Positions 7,284 through 14,155 of a stretch of 28,870 nt of DNA are shown here, in pieces. Source of the DNA: Streptosporangiaceae bacterium. GTDB lineage: Bacteria; Actinomycetota; Actinomycetes; Streptosporangiales; Streptosporangiaceae. The DNA lies in contig JAICWX010000081.1 of NCBI GenBank assembly GCA_025934635.1, forward strand, positions 1 through 28,870, written 5' to 3'. The translations under genes were made by a program, and so were the position numbers. The notes beneath the pieces are model-generated. The model saw nothing but the letters and a program-made list of their open reading frames with translations. It did not search any database and had not been told where the DNA came from. Within the stretch, counting starts at the first letter, position 1. Each line of letters starts with the position of its first letter.

Positions 7284-8627
7284 TTAGCCAGGGCGCTCAT
7301 CAAGGCAGAGGATGGCGGACGTTGACGGGACATCCGCCGAGCAACGACGACGCGTCATGCCCAGCATGAGCAGGCACGCGCAGACGAGAATCGCGACGCC
7401 GCCAGTGGGACCGGACCCATTGCCGAACCCGGTGCCGACATTGATCCCGCCGCTGTCAGGCAGGCCGCCCGGCGTGGCTGGGGTGGCGGGAACCGGGCTG
7501 GACGGGGACACGGGGAGGTTTCCTGGCCCGTGACCCGAGACGGTCGCACTGTGCGGGAGAACGTTGAGGCCGGCGGCGGGGGCGGGGATGCTGGCCGGGA
7601 AGAGGCTCATGTTGGTCAGTGAGCTAGCGGCGCGTACTCCGGCCGGACCAGGCTGGCTCTGCGGCATCCGAGCACCTGAGCTGTCCATGCCCGCCACCGC
7701 CGCGGCCGGTCCCGTTCCCGGCGTACCCGCACCGGGGATTCCCGCGCCGGGGATTCCCGCGCCGGGGATGCCCGCGCCGGGTGTGCCGGTACCGGGCGCC
7801 GTTCCGGCGGGGGCACCCGGTACCGAGACAGGAGCCGTGCCGGTGCCGGTGGTACCGGCACCGCCAGCTGCCGGGGCACCAGGGCCGGTGCCGTCCGAGC
7901 CGGGCTCAAGACCTGAGGTGATGCCGGTGACGGTCCCGGTCACCGTGGAGACCAGCCCGCCGGTAGTCGAGCCCAGGCTCCCGGTCAGGCCCTGGGTAGC
8001 GGTCGCGGCGTCAGCCGCGACACCCGTCACGGTGGCGTTGAGCCCGTTTGTCGCGGCGCTGGTGACTCCGCTGGCCGCGGTCCCGGCGTCTGCGGTCACG
8101 TTAGCCACGGTGCCGGTGACAGCCCTGGTGATGCTGGTCCCGCTGGACGTGACGCTGGCGACCGCCCCGGTGACGGTGCTCCCCACGGAGCTGATCGTGG
8201 AGCTGACCGCCGAAGCAGCCTGGCCGGTCGTCCCGCTGGTGGCCGAGGTCACGGCCGTGGTGGTCTTGCCGGCCGGCGCGGTCACGGCGGAGACGGTATT
8301 GCCGACGGCCGAGGGCACGCCGGAGACGGCGGAGGTCACGGTACTGCTGGCCGCATTCACCGTGCTGGTGGTGGCGGTGGTGGTGACCGGCGAAACCGTC
8401 CCGGTCACAGCGGGAACGGTCGCGCTGACCGCTCCGGTGGCTCCGCCGACCACGCCCGACAACGTGGAGCCGAGTGTCCCGCCGGGTGGGCTCTGCGTCG
8501 CGGCGTTCGCTGGGCCAGCGAGCAGCAGGCCCATGCCGAATGCTATGCATAGGCCGCCAAGCGCCGCCCCGCAGGTGTAAAAGAACACCTTTAGGGCTAG
8601 CTGACACCAGCCCTTCATGTCGGTCAC
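7284..8627 (-). CDS. Secreted Ala/Thr/Ser/Val-rich protein with sortase-like LPDSG tail
   Basis: Predicted cell-wall or membrane-anchored surface protein, 447 residues from a GTG at 8627, or 444 from the ATG at 8618; neither has a clear ribosome site. A signal sequence (hydrophobic about 9-37, cleavage near GPANA-ATQ at 42) is followed by about 200 residues of Thr/Ser/Ala/Val-rich quasi-repeats such as GNTVSAVTAP and STVTGAVASV. A Gly/Pro stretch follows with three IPGAG pentamers (elastin-like), then LPDSGG (from residue 389), a hydrophobic segment (about 409-424) and RRR (426-428). That order matches a sortase sorting signal, with Ser in place of Thr, an unusually long spacer and about 20 extra residues after the arginines. 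No sortase gene is in the window. It lies upstream of the NVPVS-repeat gene on the same strand. The family is not recognised. Confidence 0.75.
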   Translation of the reverse strand: MTDMKGWCQLALKVFFYTCGAALGGLCIAFGMGLLLAGPANAATQSPPGGTLGSTLSGVVGGATGAVSATVPAVTGTVSPVTTTATTSTVNAASSTVTSAVSGVPSAVGNTVSAVTAPAGKTTTAVTSATSGTTGQAASAVSSTISSVGSTVTGAVASVTSSGTSITRAVTGTVANVTADAGTAASGVTSAATNGLNATVTGVAADAATATQGLTGSLGSTTGGLVSTVTGTVTGITSGLEPGSDGTGPGAPAAGGAGTTGTGTAPVSVPGAPAGTAPGTGTPGAGIPGAGIPGAGIPGAGTPGTGPAAAVAGMDSSGARMPQSQPGPAGVRAASSLTNMSLFPASIPAPAAGLNVLPHSATVSGHGPGNLPVSPSSPVPATPATPGGLPDSGGINVGTGFGNGSGPTGGVAILVCACLLMLGMTRRRCSADVPSTSAILCLDERPG

Positions 8628-8838
8628 GCTAATTCACTCGGAACGCCAATGTCCAGCTCTAGAACGTAATTAATGCTAGATATTGGTGCGCCGCAAGATA
8701 ATAAGCGTCCACGGTAGTTGATGTCGGTTTTAGTATGTTTTCCAGGTATAGATCATTGTTTTATCCGGCGCCACAGCCTGCCGGCAAAATTAGCGATATG
8801 GACATTTTGCAGGTCGGAATTTCACTGGATACGGCCTT
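8628..8838. other. AT-rich intergenic stretch with an inverted repeat
   Basis: This 211-bp gap is clearly richer in A and T than the rest of the window (for example ACGTAATTAATGCTAGATAT near 8664-8683). It holds the upstream region of the surface-protein pair on the minus strand. An inverted repeat, CCGGC (8765-8769) with GCCGG (8780-8784), is flanked by TTTT (8759-8762) and AAAA (8786-8789), which lengthens the stem. TTGCGG near 8694 followed 17 nt later by TTAATT on the minus strand could be a promoter, at low confidence. No gene is visible. Confidence 0.5.
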
Positions 8839-9615
8839 CTAGCGACCCTGCCAGAACTCATCCGGCAGCGTGGCCACCTCATGGCCGGACCGTTCCAGGT
8901 ACGCGGCCCACGGCAGCATGCGCTGGAAGACCGGCTCACCGCCGTCGGCGAACTGCCGGATCATCGCGACGTTGCGCTCGACCCGCCCGGTGATCGCGTC
9001 GCGGATCGCGGCCCGGTCGCCGGTATATCCGTACGCGTCCAGGAGCAGGTGGAACCGCCCCTGCCGGTCGGCCGGGTCGCCGAATCCGGCTGACCCGGCG
9101 AGCTCCGCCGTCAGCAGCGGCACCCAGGTCAGCGCCGAGAACGCCAGGTCGCCCTCGCGCGGGGACGGGCTGGCCGTGTCCCAGTCGATGAAGCCGGCCA
9201 GGGCTCCGTCATCCCAAACAGCGTTCCACGGCGACGCATCCAGATGAGCGATCACCAGTCCCGGCTGCCACGCCCGGCCGGTGAACCACACGGCGTCGGC
9301 GGCCGGCCGGAATGCCGCGGTCGCGTCGTGCAGTCTCCGAAGCCACGCACCCACCTGCCGCAGCGCGTCGTCGGAACGCAGCCAGTCCGGCCATGGCCAG
9401 GTCTCGCCCAGGGTCTGGCCGGGCAGGAACGTCAGGCGTTCGCGGCCCTGGTCGTCGAAGCCGCGGGCGCGCGGGGCGCCGTCGAAGCCGGCATCTTCCA
9501 GGTACCGCAGCACCGAGTGCACGGTCGCCGTCCACGGCTGCGCCGGGCGGCGGACTTCGTCGCCGATACGTACAGCTCCGAAACTGAGGCCGCCGGCCAG
9601 CTGTTCTTCGGTCAT
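8839..9615 (-). CDS. Aminoglycoside phosphotransferase/kinase-fold family protein
   Basis: Cytosolic protein of 258 residues in the APH/choline kinase-like superfamily, which moves a phosphate from ATP to a small-molecule hydroxyl. The catalytic loop is clear: H124-L-D126-A-S-P-W-N131 (HxDxxxxN), followed by the metal-binding stretch GFIDWD (D144). The N-lobe is short (about 65 residues before LPGQTLGETWPWPDW) and shows no obvious ATP-binding lysine in the usual place, so activity is uncertain. Many actinomycete genomes carry such genes of unknown substrate, and nothing in the neighbourhood points to antibiotic resistance. The ATG at 9615 follows a run of Gs and has no typical ribosome site. 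Confidence 0.85.
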   Translation of the reverse strand: MTEEQLAGGLSFGAVRIGDEVRRPAQPWTATVHSVLRYLEDAGFDGAPRARGFDDQGRERLTFLPGQTLGETWPWPDWLRSDDALRQVGAWLRRLHDATAAFRPAADAVWFTGRAWQPGLVIAHLDASPWNAVWDDGALAGFIDWDTASPSPREGDLAFSALTWVPLLTAELAGSAGFGDPADRQGRFHLLLDAYGYTGDRAAIRDAITGRVERNVAMIRQFADGGEPVFQRMLPWAAYLERSGHEVATLPDEFWQGR

Positions 9616-10021
9616 CCCCCGGTTCTACCGCCATCAGCCATCCGCAGCGACCGAATATCTGCCCCGCCCACGGCGCAGCCACGTACGTCGCCGCCAACCG
9701 CGGTGGCGAGTGCCCCACTCGTGGCGAGGGTGGTGCTCGTGGTGCGCCCGACGTCAGTTCGCCGCATCCCGGGCTAGCTCCGTGAGGTGCGCTAACGGCA
9801 TCGATGGAGCATCGATGCCGCAATCGCGACATTGATGGAGCATCCATGTCGTTGGCCGGGAGCGGATCAGGGCCGGGCCGGTGACGGGTGTGAGGTGTGG
9901 TGCGGATGCGACAGCTGAGAGTACGAGCCCGAGCCGCTGAGGCCAGGCGAAAGCCGGAGCGGGCTGCGGGTGGGGCCTGTGGTGTGGATGCGAAATTGAG
10001 CACTGAAACCCGCGTCGCGGG
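9616..10021. other. 406-bp gap; right part is a dispersed repeat
   Basis: No convincing gene: open frames here lack coding-like codon use and run through the palindromes. Bases 9789-10013 are copy A of the dispersed repeat described separately. Bases 9616-9788 should hold the promoter of the kinase-fold gene (start 9615), but no clear -35/-10 pair was recognised. Confidence 0.6.
9789..10013 (+). repeat. Dispersed palindromic repeat, copy A
   Basis: The first 66 bp (9789-9854) match about 85% with the reverse complement of 22109-22174. They contain a perfect hairpin, CGGCATCGATG-GAG-CATCGATGCCG (9796-9820), and a near-perfect one, CGACATTGATG-GAG-CATCCATGTCG (9827-9851, one mismatch). A second matching block near 9966-10013 (GCGGGTGGGGCCTGTGGTG... 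to ACTGAAACCCG) corresponds to the tail of copy B. Copy A has an extra stretch of about 75 bp between the blocks that partly repeats the tail. The element lies between two minus-strand genes and ends 9 nt from the epimerase stop. It has no transposase and no recognised family name. Confidence 0.8.
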
Positions 10022-10999
10022 TCAGCGCTCGGCGGCGGCTAGGGCGCGGTCGTCGGGGGAGAAGTCCTGGTCAGAATCATCTGGCGGGTTTTCCAGGTGC
10101 CAGCGCACCGATACTCCGATGGTCTCGGCCGGGTCGGTCGGGCGCCAGCCGAGGACGGTCGCGGCCTTGCGGCTGTCGATCAGGAAGTGCTGGGCCGTCG
10201 ACTTGGTCGGTTCCATGTCCTCGGGGACCACTGCCTCGGGCACGGTGACCAGCGAGGCCTCGTAGCCTGCCGCGGCCAGGATGCGGCCGGCGTAGTCCCG
10301 GGCGGTGTCGGTGGCCAGGTCGCCGACGTTGAACACCTGGCCCGCGGCCGTCGCGGGCTGGTCGAGCACGGCCAGCACGGCTGAGGCCACGTCGCCGACG
10401 TAGCAGCGGGTGTCGAGCATCGTGCCCGCCCCGACCGGTATCCGCTGCCGTCCGGCGCGTACCCGGCGGAGGATGAACTCCTCCCGGCGCTGCCCGTCGC
10501 GCTCGCCGTAGATCATGGATAGCCGCAGGACGGCACTTCCGCGGGCCAGGTACAGCGGCTCGACGTCGAGCTTGTCGTAGCGATCGCCGAGGCCGGGCAG
10601 CAGGTCGCGCAGCGGGTAGCGTCCCGCGCGGACCGGTGACTCCTCGGTTATCGGGACCGGCTCGCCGCCCTGCCCGGCCAGCAGCAGCTCATAGGCCCGG
10701 TACACGTCGATGCTGGACAGCAGCACCAGCTGGGTGTCGGGCAGGTGGGGAAGCACAGCCGATGCGTCCTCCCGCGTCATCGCCAGCGTGTCGATCACCG
10801 CATCCGGCCGCAGCGCCCGGACCTGGTCCGCCAGGCCGGCGAAGTCGGCGCGGGCGGTATGCAGGTGCGTGCAGCCGGCGAGTTCGGCCGGCTCGTGGTC
10901 ACCCCGGTGCACGACGGTGACGTCGTCGCCGCGGGCCATCAGGTCGGTCGTGATACGGCGGCCGATGAACCGGGTACCGCCCAGCATGAGAACCCGCAT
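10022..10999 (-). CDS. Atypical NAD-dependent epimerase/dehydratase
   Basis: Extended short-chain dehydrogenase-fold protein of 325 residues. The Rossmann signature GGTRFIG lies at residues 7-13 (MRVLMLGGTRFIGRRI), followed by VVHRGD, a cofactor-specificity region, and SSIDVYRAYE. The usual catalytic YxxxK is not found: the matching place reads RYDKLDVEPLYL, with Asp where Lys is expected. A later RCYVGDVASAVLAVLDQP and QVFNVGD fit the substrate-side region. The pattern resembles the CSP41-like/atypical SDR branch, whose members often lack classic catalysis and may bind nucleotide sugars or RNA. The ATG at 10999 begins the Rossmann strand directly and is preferred over an upstream in-frame start that would add 51 low-quality residues. 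The natural substrate is unknown. Confidence 0.85.
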   Translation of the reverse strand: MRVLMLGGTRFIGRRITTDLMARGDDVTVVHRGDHEPAELAGCTHLHTARADFAGLADQVRALRPDAVIDTLAMTREDASAVLPHLPDTQLVLLSSIDVYRAYELLLAGQGGEPVPITEESPVRAGRYPLRDLLPGLGDRYDKLDVEPLYLARGSAVLRLSMIYGERDGQRREEFILRRVRAGRQRIPVGAGTMLDTRCYVGDVASAVLAVLDQPATAAGQVFNVGDLATDTARDYAGRILAAAGYEASLVTVPEAVVPEDMEPTKSTAQHFLIDSRKAATVLGWRPTDPAETIGVSVRWHLENPPDDSDQDFSPDDRALAAAER

Positions 11000-11227
11000 G
11001 CCGTTACCGTACGGGCGGGTCACGGGGGACAGGAAGGTGCTTCTGCTGACAGCAGAGCAGCCGGACGCCGGGCAGAAGGCAGCGCAGACGGGGATGCCGA
11101 TGAGGCTACGGATGACGGGCGCCGCCCTGGCGGCAGGGCGGCCGGGCGGCAATACGCGGATGTCTCCTACAGCGCGTACCTCGGCAACGCCAGCAGGCAG
11201 CTGTACCGGCAGGCGGCCGCCTGACCG

Positions 11228-12796
11228 CTACCGGTCGTCTTGGGGCTCGACCAGCTTGAAGGTGAAGACCTGCGGGCCGATCTGCAGGCTCCAGCCCGGC
11301 GGGAGCGGGCTCGGCTCGGTGCCGATCCGGCTCCACTGCTCGTCTCCGGGCGGGCTGAGGTAGGTCCCGTGCATCGACTCGGCGTCGCGGACCAGCACGA
11401 TGCCGTTCTCGACGGAGACGTACGCGTGCACCCGCGAGATCACGTGATCCGGGTCCGGCAGCTGGACCGGCGCGGCCTCGCCGCTCTCCACCGACGGATC
11501 TTGCTGCGGTTCCCGGCCGAGGACGTAGACGCGGTCCAGCACGATCGTCAGCCCGTCCTGGGATACCAGCATGCCCAGCGGCAGCGGCTTGTCCGCGGGC
11601 CGGGACTGCACCGGGGCGATGGTCGTGGCCTGGACGGGCTGGAGCGGCTCGCCGAACCCGGCGCGACCGCCGGCCGGGCGGTCGTCGTCCAGCCCGGACT
11701 CGGCCCGGCCGTGGGCCGCTTCGTAGTCACTGGGCCGCGCGACCATCGTCGGCTGGTGGCCCTGCTGGCTTTCGGCCCGCAGCGCCCAGCCCTCCTGCGG
11801 CTGGTCCGGCTCCGGCTCCGGCATCTCCTCGGACCGCGGCCACGCGAAGCCGGACCTGGCGTCCGTCGCCGCTTCCGGCCCGGCCCCGTTCCCGGCGCCG
11901 GACCCGGCAAAGGCCGCCCGGCCCCGATCGGCCACGTCGTCATCAGCCGGACGAGCATCTGCCAGGCCAGCCCCAGCCGAGCCGCCCCAGCCGGAGTCAG
12001 CGCCAGCCGGGCCGCCCCAGCCCGAGTCAGCGCCAGCCGGGCCAGCCTCGTCATCGTCGGCGGAGTCAGCGCCTGCTGAACCACCCCAGGCCGAGTCAGC
12101 CTCACCCACTCCGGCATCGGCTAGGCGGCCACCCGCCGGGCCAGCCTCGGCAAAGCCGGGACGATCCCCATCAGCACCGGCCAAGTCGGCACCAGCCACA
12201 CCAGCACCAGCCAAGCCGGTCCCGCCACCGCTAGAAGCCACGTCAGTACCAGCCACGCCAGTCCCCGACTCGGCCAGCGCGGGTTCAGGTCCAGCCCCAC
12301 CCGCCGTCCGGCTCAGCACGAAGCCCTGACCAGGGACGACCCCGCTCCGAAGGTCAGTCAGCGGGTCCGCCTGCACCGGCGCGCCCGCCACGCCGCCGAT
12401 CGCCAGCCGCTCGAACGTCCCCGGCACGATCTGGTCCACCCAGGTCAGCGCCTGCTCGCCGGATACCTGGCGGTTCGCGCCGCCCTCGGTGATCGTGCAC
12501 CACACCGCGCCGCGCAAGAAGATGAACACGCCGTCGCGATTCGGGGCCACGATCCCGAACGCGGGCGTGTCCCCCGACATGTGACCGATGACCCAGGCCG
12601 CCAGCCGGCTCGCGATGGTGTTGGCCGGCGCCTGCCGGTCGGAACCGACTTCGGCCGCCAGCGCGAGCAGTTCCCGCACCGACCCGTCCGCGCCGGAACC
12701 CGCCGGGTCACGAGGGATCAAGATGGCCGTGTCGCCGAACCGGCCCACAAGACCAGGCCCTGGCTCGATACCGATACGCGTGGTCAGCTGCTCCAT
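11228..12796 (-). CDS. FHA-domain protein with disordered Gly/Ala/Asp spacer
   Basis: Cytosolic protein of 522 residues. Residues 1 to about 140 form a globular domain (LVGRFGDTAILIPRD, NTIASRLAAWVIGHM, GVFIFLRGAVWCTITEG) whose family is not recognised. Residues about 175-300 are low complexity, with repeated ADSGWGGSAGA-type units. A C-terminal FHA domain (about 404-522) shows GRE (427-429), SRVH (454-457) and HGTY (476-479); FHA domains bind phosphothreonine peptides, and the usual Asn of NGT is His here. A Ser/Thr kinase partner is expected elsewhere in the genome. GAGGAA lies 6 nt before the ATG at 12796, which rules out the longer upstream frame. It lies 76 nt after murA on the same strand and may be the last gene of that unit, which suggests a link between kinase signalling and cell-wall synthesis. 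Confidence 0.85.
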   Translation of the reverse strand: MEQLTTRIGIEPGPGLVGRFGDTAILIPRDPAGSGADGSVRELLALAAEVGSDRQAPANTIASRLAAWVIGHMSGDTPAFGIVAPNRDGVFIFLRGAVWCTITEGGANRQVSGEQALTWVDQIVPGTFERLAIGGVAGAPVQADPLTDLRSGVVPGQGFVLSRTAGGAGPEPALAESGTGVAGTDVASSGGGTGLAGAGVAGADLAGADGDRPGFAEAGPAGGRLADAGVGEADSAWGGSAGADSADDDEAGPAGADSGWGGPAGADSGWGGSAGAGLADARPADDDVADRGRAAFAGSGAGNGAGPEAATDARSGFAWPRSEEMPEPEPDQPQEGWALRAESQQGHQPTMVARPSDYEAAHGRAESGLDDDRPAGGRAGFGEPLQPVQATTIAPVQSRPADKPLPLGMLVSQDGLTIVLDRVYVLGREPQQDPSVESGEAAPVQLPDPDHVISRVHAYVSVENGIVLVRDAESMHGTYLSPPGDEQWSRIGTEPSPLPPGWSLQIGPQVFTFKLVEPQDDR

Positions 12797-12872
12797 CGTG
12801 GCTTCCTCTTCGTCAAGGGGGCAACGTGGGCATTGTGTCACGTCGCGGAAGCCAGCAAAAACGCCAGTTACC

Positions 12873-14150
12873 TCACGCGGTGACGGCCGCGACGTCCGCG
12901 CCGAGGGAGTTGAAGCGCTTGGCGATGTCCGCGTGCCCGCGGTCGATGAGGTAACCGGGGCTGACCAGGGTCTCACCCTCGGCGGCGAGCCCCGCCAGCA
13001 CCAGCGCGATGCCGGTCCGCAGGTCGTGCGCGGTCACCGGGGCGCCCTTGAACGCGGTCGGGCCGTGCACCACGACCCGGCTGCCGTCGAACTCGACCTT
13101 GGCGCCCATCTTGTTCAGCTCGGCGACCAGCGTGTAACGCCCGTCGAAGATGGTCTCGCGGATGTAGGAGGCGCCGTCGGCCAGGCAGGCCAGCGCCATG
13201 ATCGGCGACTGCAGGTCGGTCGCGAACCCGGGGTACGGGCCGGTGATGACGTTGATCGGGCGCGGCGGGTGCTCGGTCCGGACCGAGACCACGGCGCCGT
13301 TGGTGCCGAACTCCACGCCCATCTGCTCGAGCTTCCAGCGCACCACGCCGAAGTGCTCCAGCGAGGCGCCGACCAGGTTGACCTCGCCGCCGGTGATCGC
13401 GGCGGCCATGGCGAACACGCCGGCGTCGATCCGGTCGGCCATCACGGTGTGCTCGACCGCGGCCAGCTCGTCCACCCCGTGCACGGTGATGAAGCCGGTG
13501 CCGCCGCCGGTGATCCGCGCGCCCATCTTGGTCAGGAACGCGATGACGTCGAGGACCTCGGGCTCCTGGGCGCAGTTGTCGATGATCGTCTTACCCGGGG
13601 CCATCGACGCCGCCATGATCAGGTTCTCGGTGCCGGTGTGCGACGGGGTGTCCAGGTACAGGTGAGCGCCCTGGAGCCTGCTCGCCTTGATGTGGATGAC
13701 CGATTCGCCCTCGTCCACCACGGCGCCGAGCCGGGCGAAGCCGCGGTAGTGGAAGTCCAGGCTGCGGCTGCCGAGGTTGCAGCCGCCGATGCCCTCGATG
13801 ACGGCCTCGCCGAACCGGTGCAGCAGGGCCGGGACGAACAGCACGGCGCCGCGGAACCGCCGGGCGATCTCGGCCGGGAGGACCGGGCTGGTCAGGTTGG
13901 AGGCGTCGACCACCAGCGTCCGCTCGGACTCGTGGAACTCCACGACGGCGCCGACCGCCTCGGCCAGCTCGACGGCCCGGCGGACGTCCTCGATCGCGGG
14001 GACGTTGCGCAGTACCGTGTGGCCGTTGCCGGTCAGCAGGGAGGCGGCGATCATCTTCAGCGCCGCGTTCTTCGCGCCCTGTACGAAGACCGTGCCGTGC
14101 AGCGGAGCACCTCCGCGCACGCGGTAGCTCGTCTCGGGTCCTGAAGTCAT
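12873..14150 (-). CDS. murA: UDP-N-acetylglucosamine 1-carboxyvinyltransferase (MurA paralogue)
   Basis: First committed step of peptidoglycan synthesis: transfers enolpyruvate from PEP to UDP-GlcNAc in the cytosol. Length is 425 residues, normal for the family. K27-N28 in VQGAKNAAL, the loop cysteine C124 in GGCNLGSRS, R129, and the aspartate of FATDLQSP match the key residues of E. coli MurA (K22, N23, C115, R120, D305). The mycobacterial enzyme has Asp at the cysteine position and is fosfomycin-resistant; this one has Cys. The ALLHRFGEA and LDFHYRGFARLGA stretches look more like the second MurA paralogue of streptomycetes than the housekeeping copy; this is inference from remembered sequences. 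The start is 5 nt after the purB stop, with no strong ribosome site, so translation is probably coupled. Confidence 0.93.
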   Translation of the reverse strand: MTSGPETSYRVRGGAPLHGTVFVQGAKNAALKMIAASLLTGNGHTVLRNVPAIEDVRRAVELAEAVGAVVEFHESERTLVVDASNLTSPVLPAEIARRFRGAVLFVPALLHRFGEAVIEGIGGCNLGSRSLDFHYRGFARLGAVVDEGESVIHIKASRLQGAHLYLDTPSHTGTENLIMAASMAPGKTIIDNCAQEPEVLDVIAFLTKMGARITGGGTGFITVHGVDELAAVEHTVMADRIDAGVFAMAAAITGGEVNLVGASLEHFGVVRWKLEQMGVEFGTNGAVVSVRTEHPPRPINVITGPYPGFATDLQSPIMALACLADGASYIRETIFDGRYTLVAELNKMGAKVEFDGSRVVVHGPTAFKGAPVTAHDLRTGIALVLAGLAAEGETLVSPGYLIDRGHADIAKRFNSLGADVAAVTA

Positions 14151-14155
14151 GGGCG

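Noticed and set aside
8759..8789. Intrinsic terminator after the kinase-fold gene
   Set aside because: In both directions the T-run comes before the stem and an A-run after it, so it is only an inverted repeat.
8839..9615. Antibiotic-resistance aminoglycoside phosphotransferase
   Set aside because: Only the generic kinase loop is seen; the N-lobe is short, and no resistance or mobile genes are near.
9209..10003. Minus-strand open frame running from the dispersed repeat into the kinase-fold gene
   Set aside because: It overlaps the kinase-fold gene in another frame, crosses the palindromes and shows no ribosome site or domain.
11095..11224. Possible decayed gene ending in a coding-like stretch (YADVSYSAYLGNASRQLY) at 11224
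   Set aside because: The codon use is good, but two frames would have to be joined, there is no family match and no clear start. It is too short to support a call.
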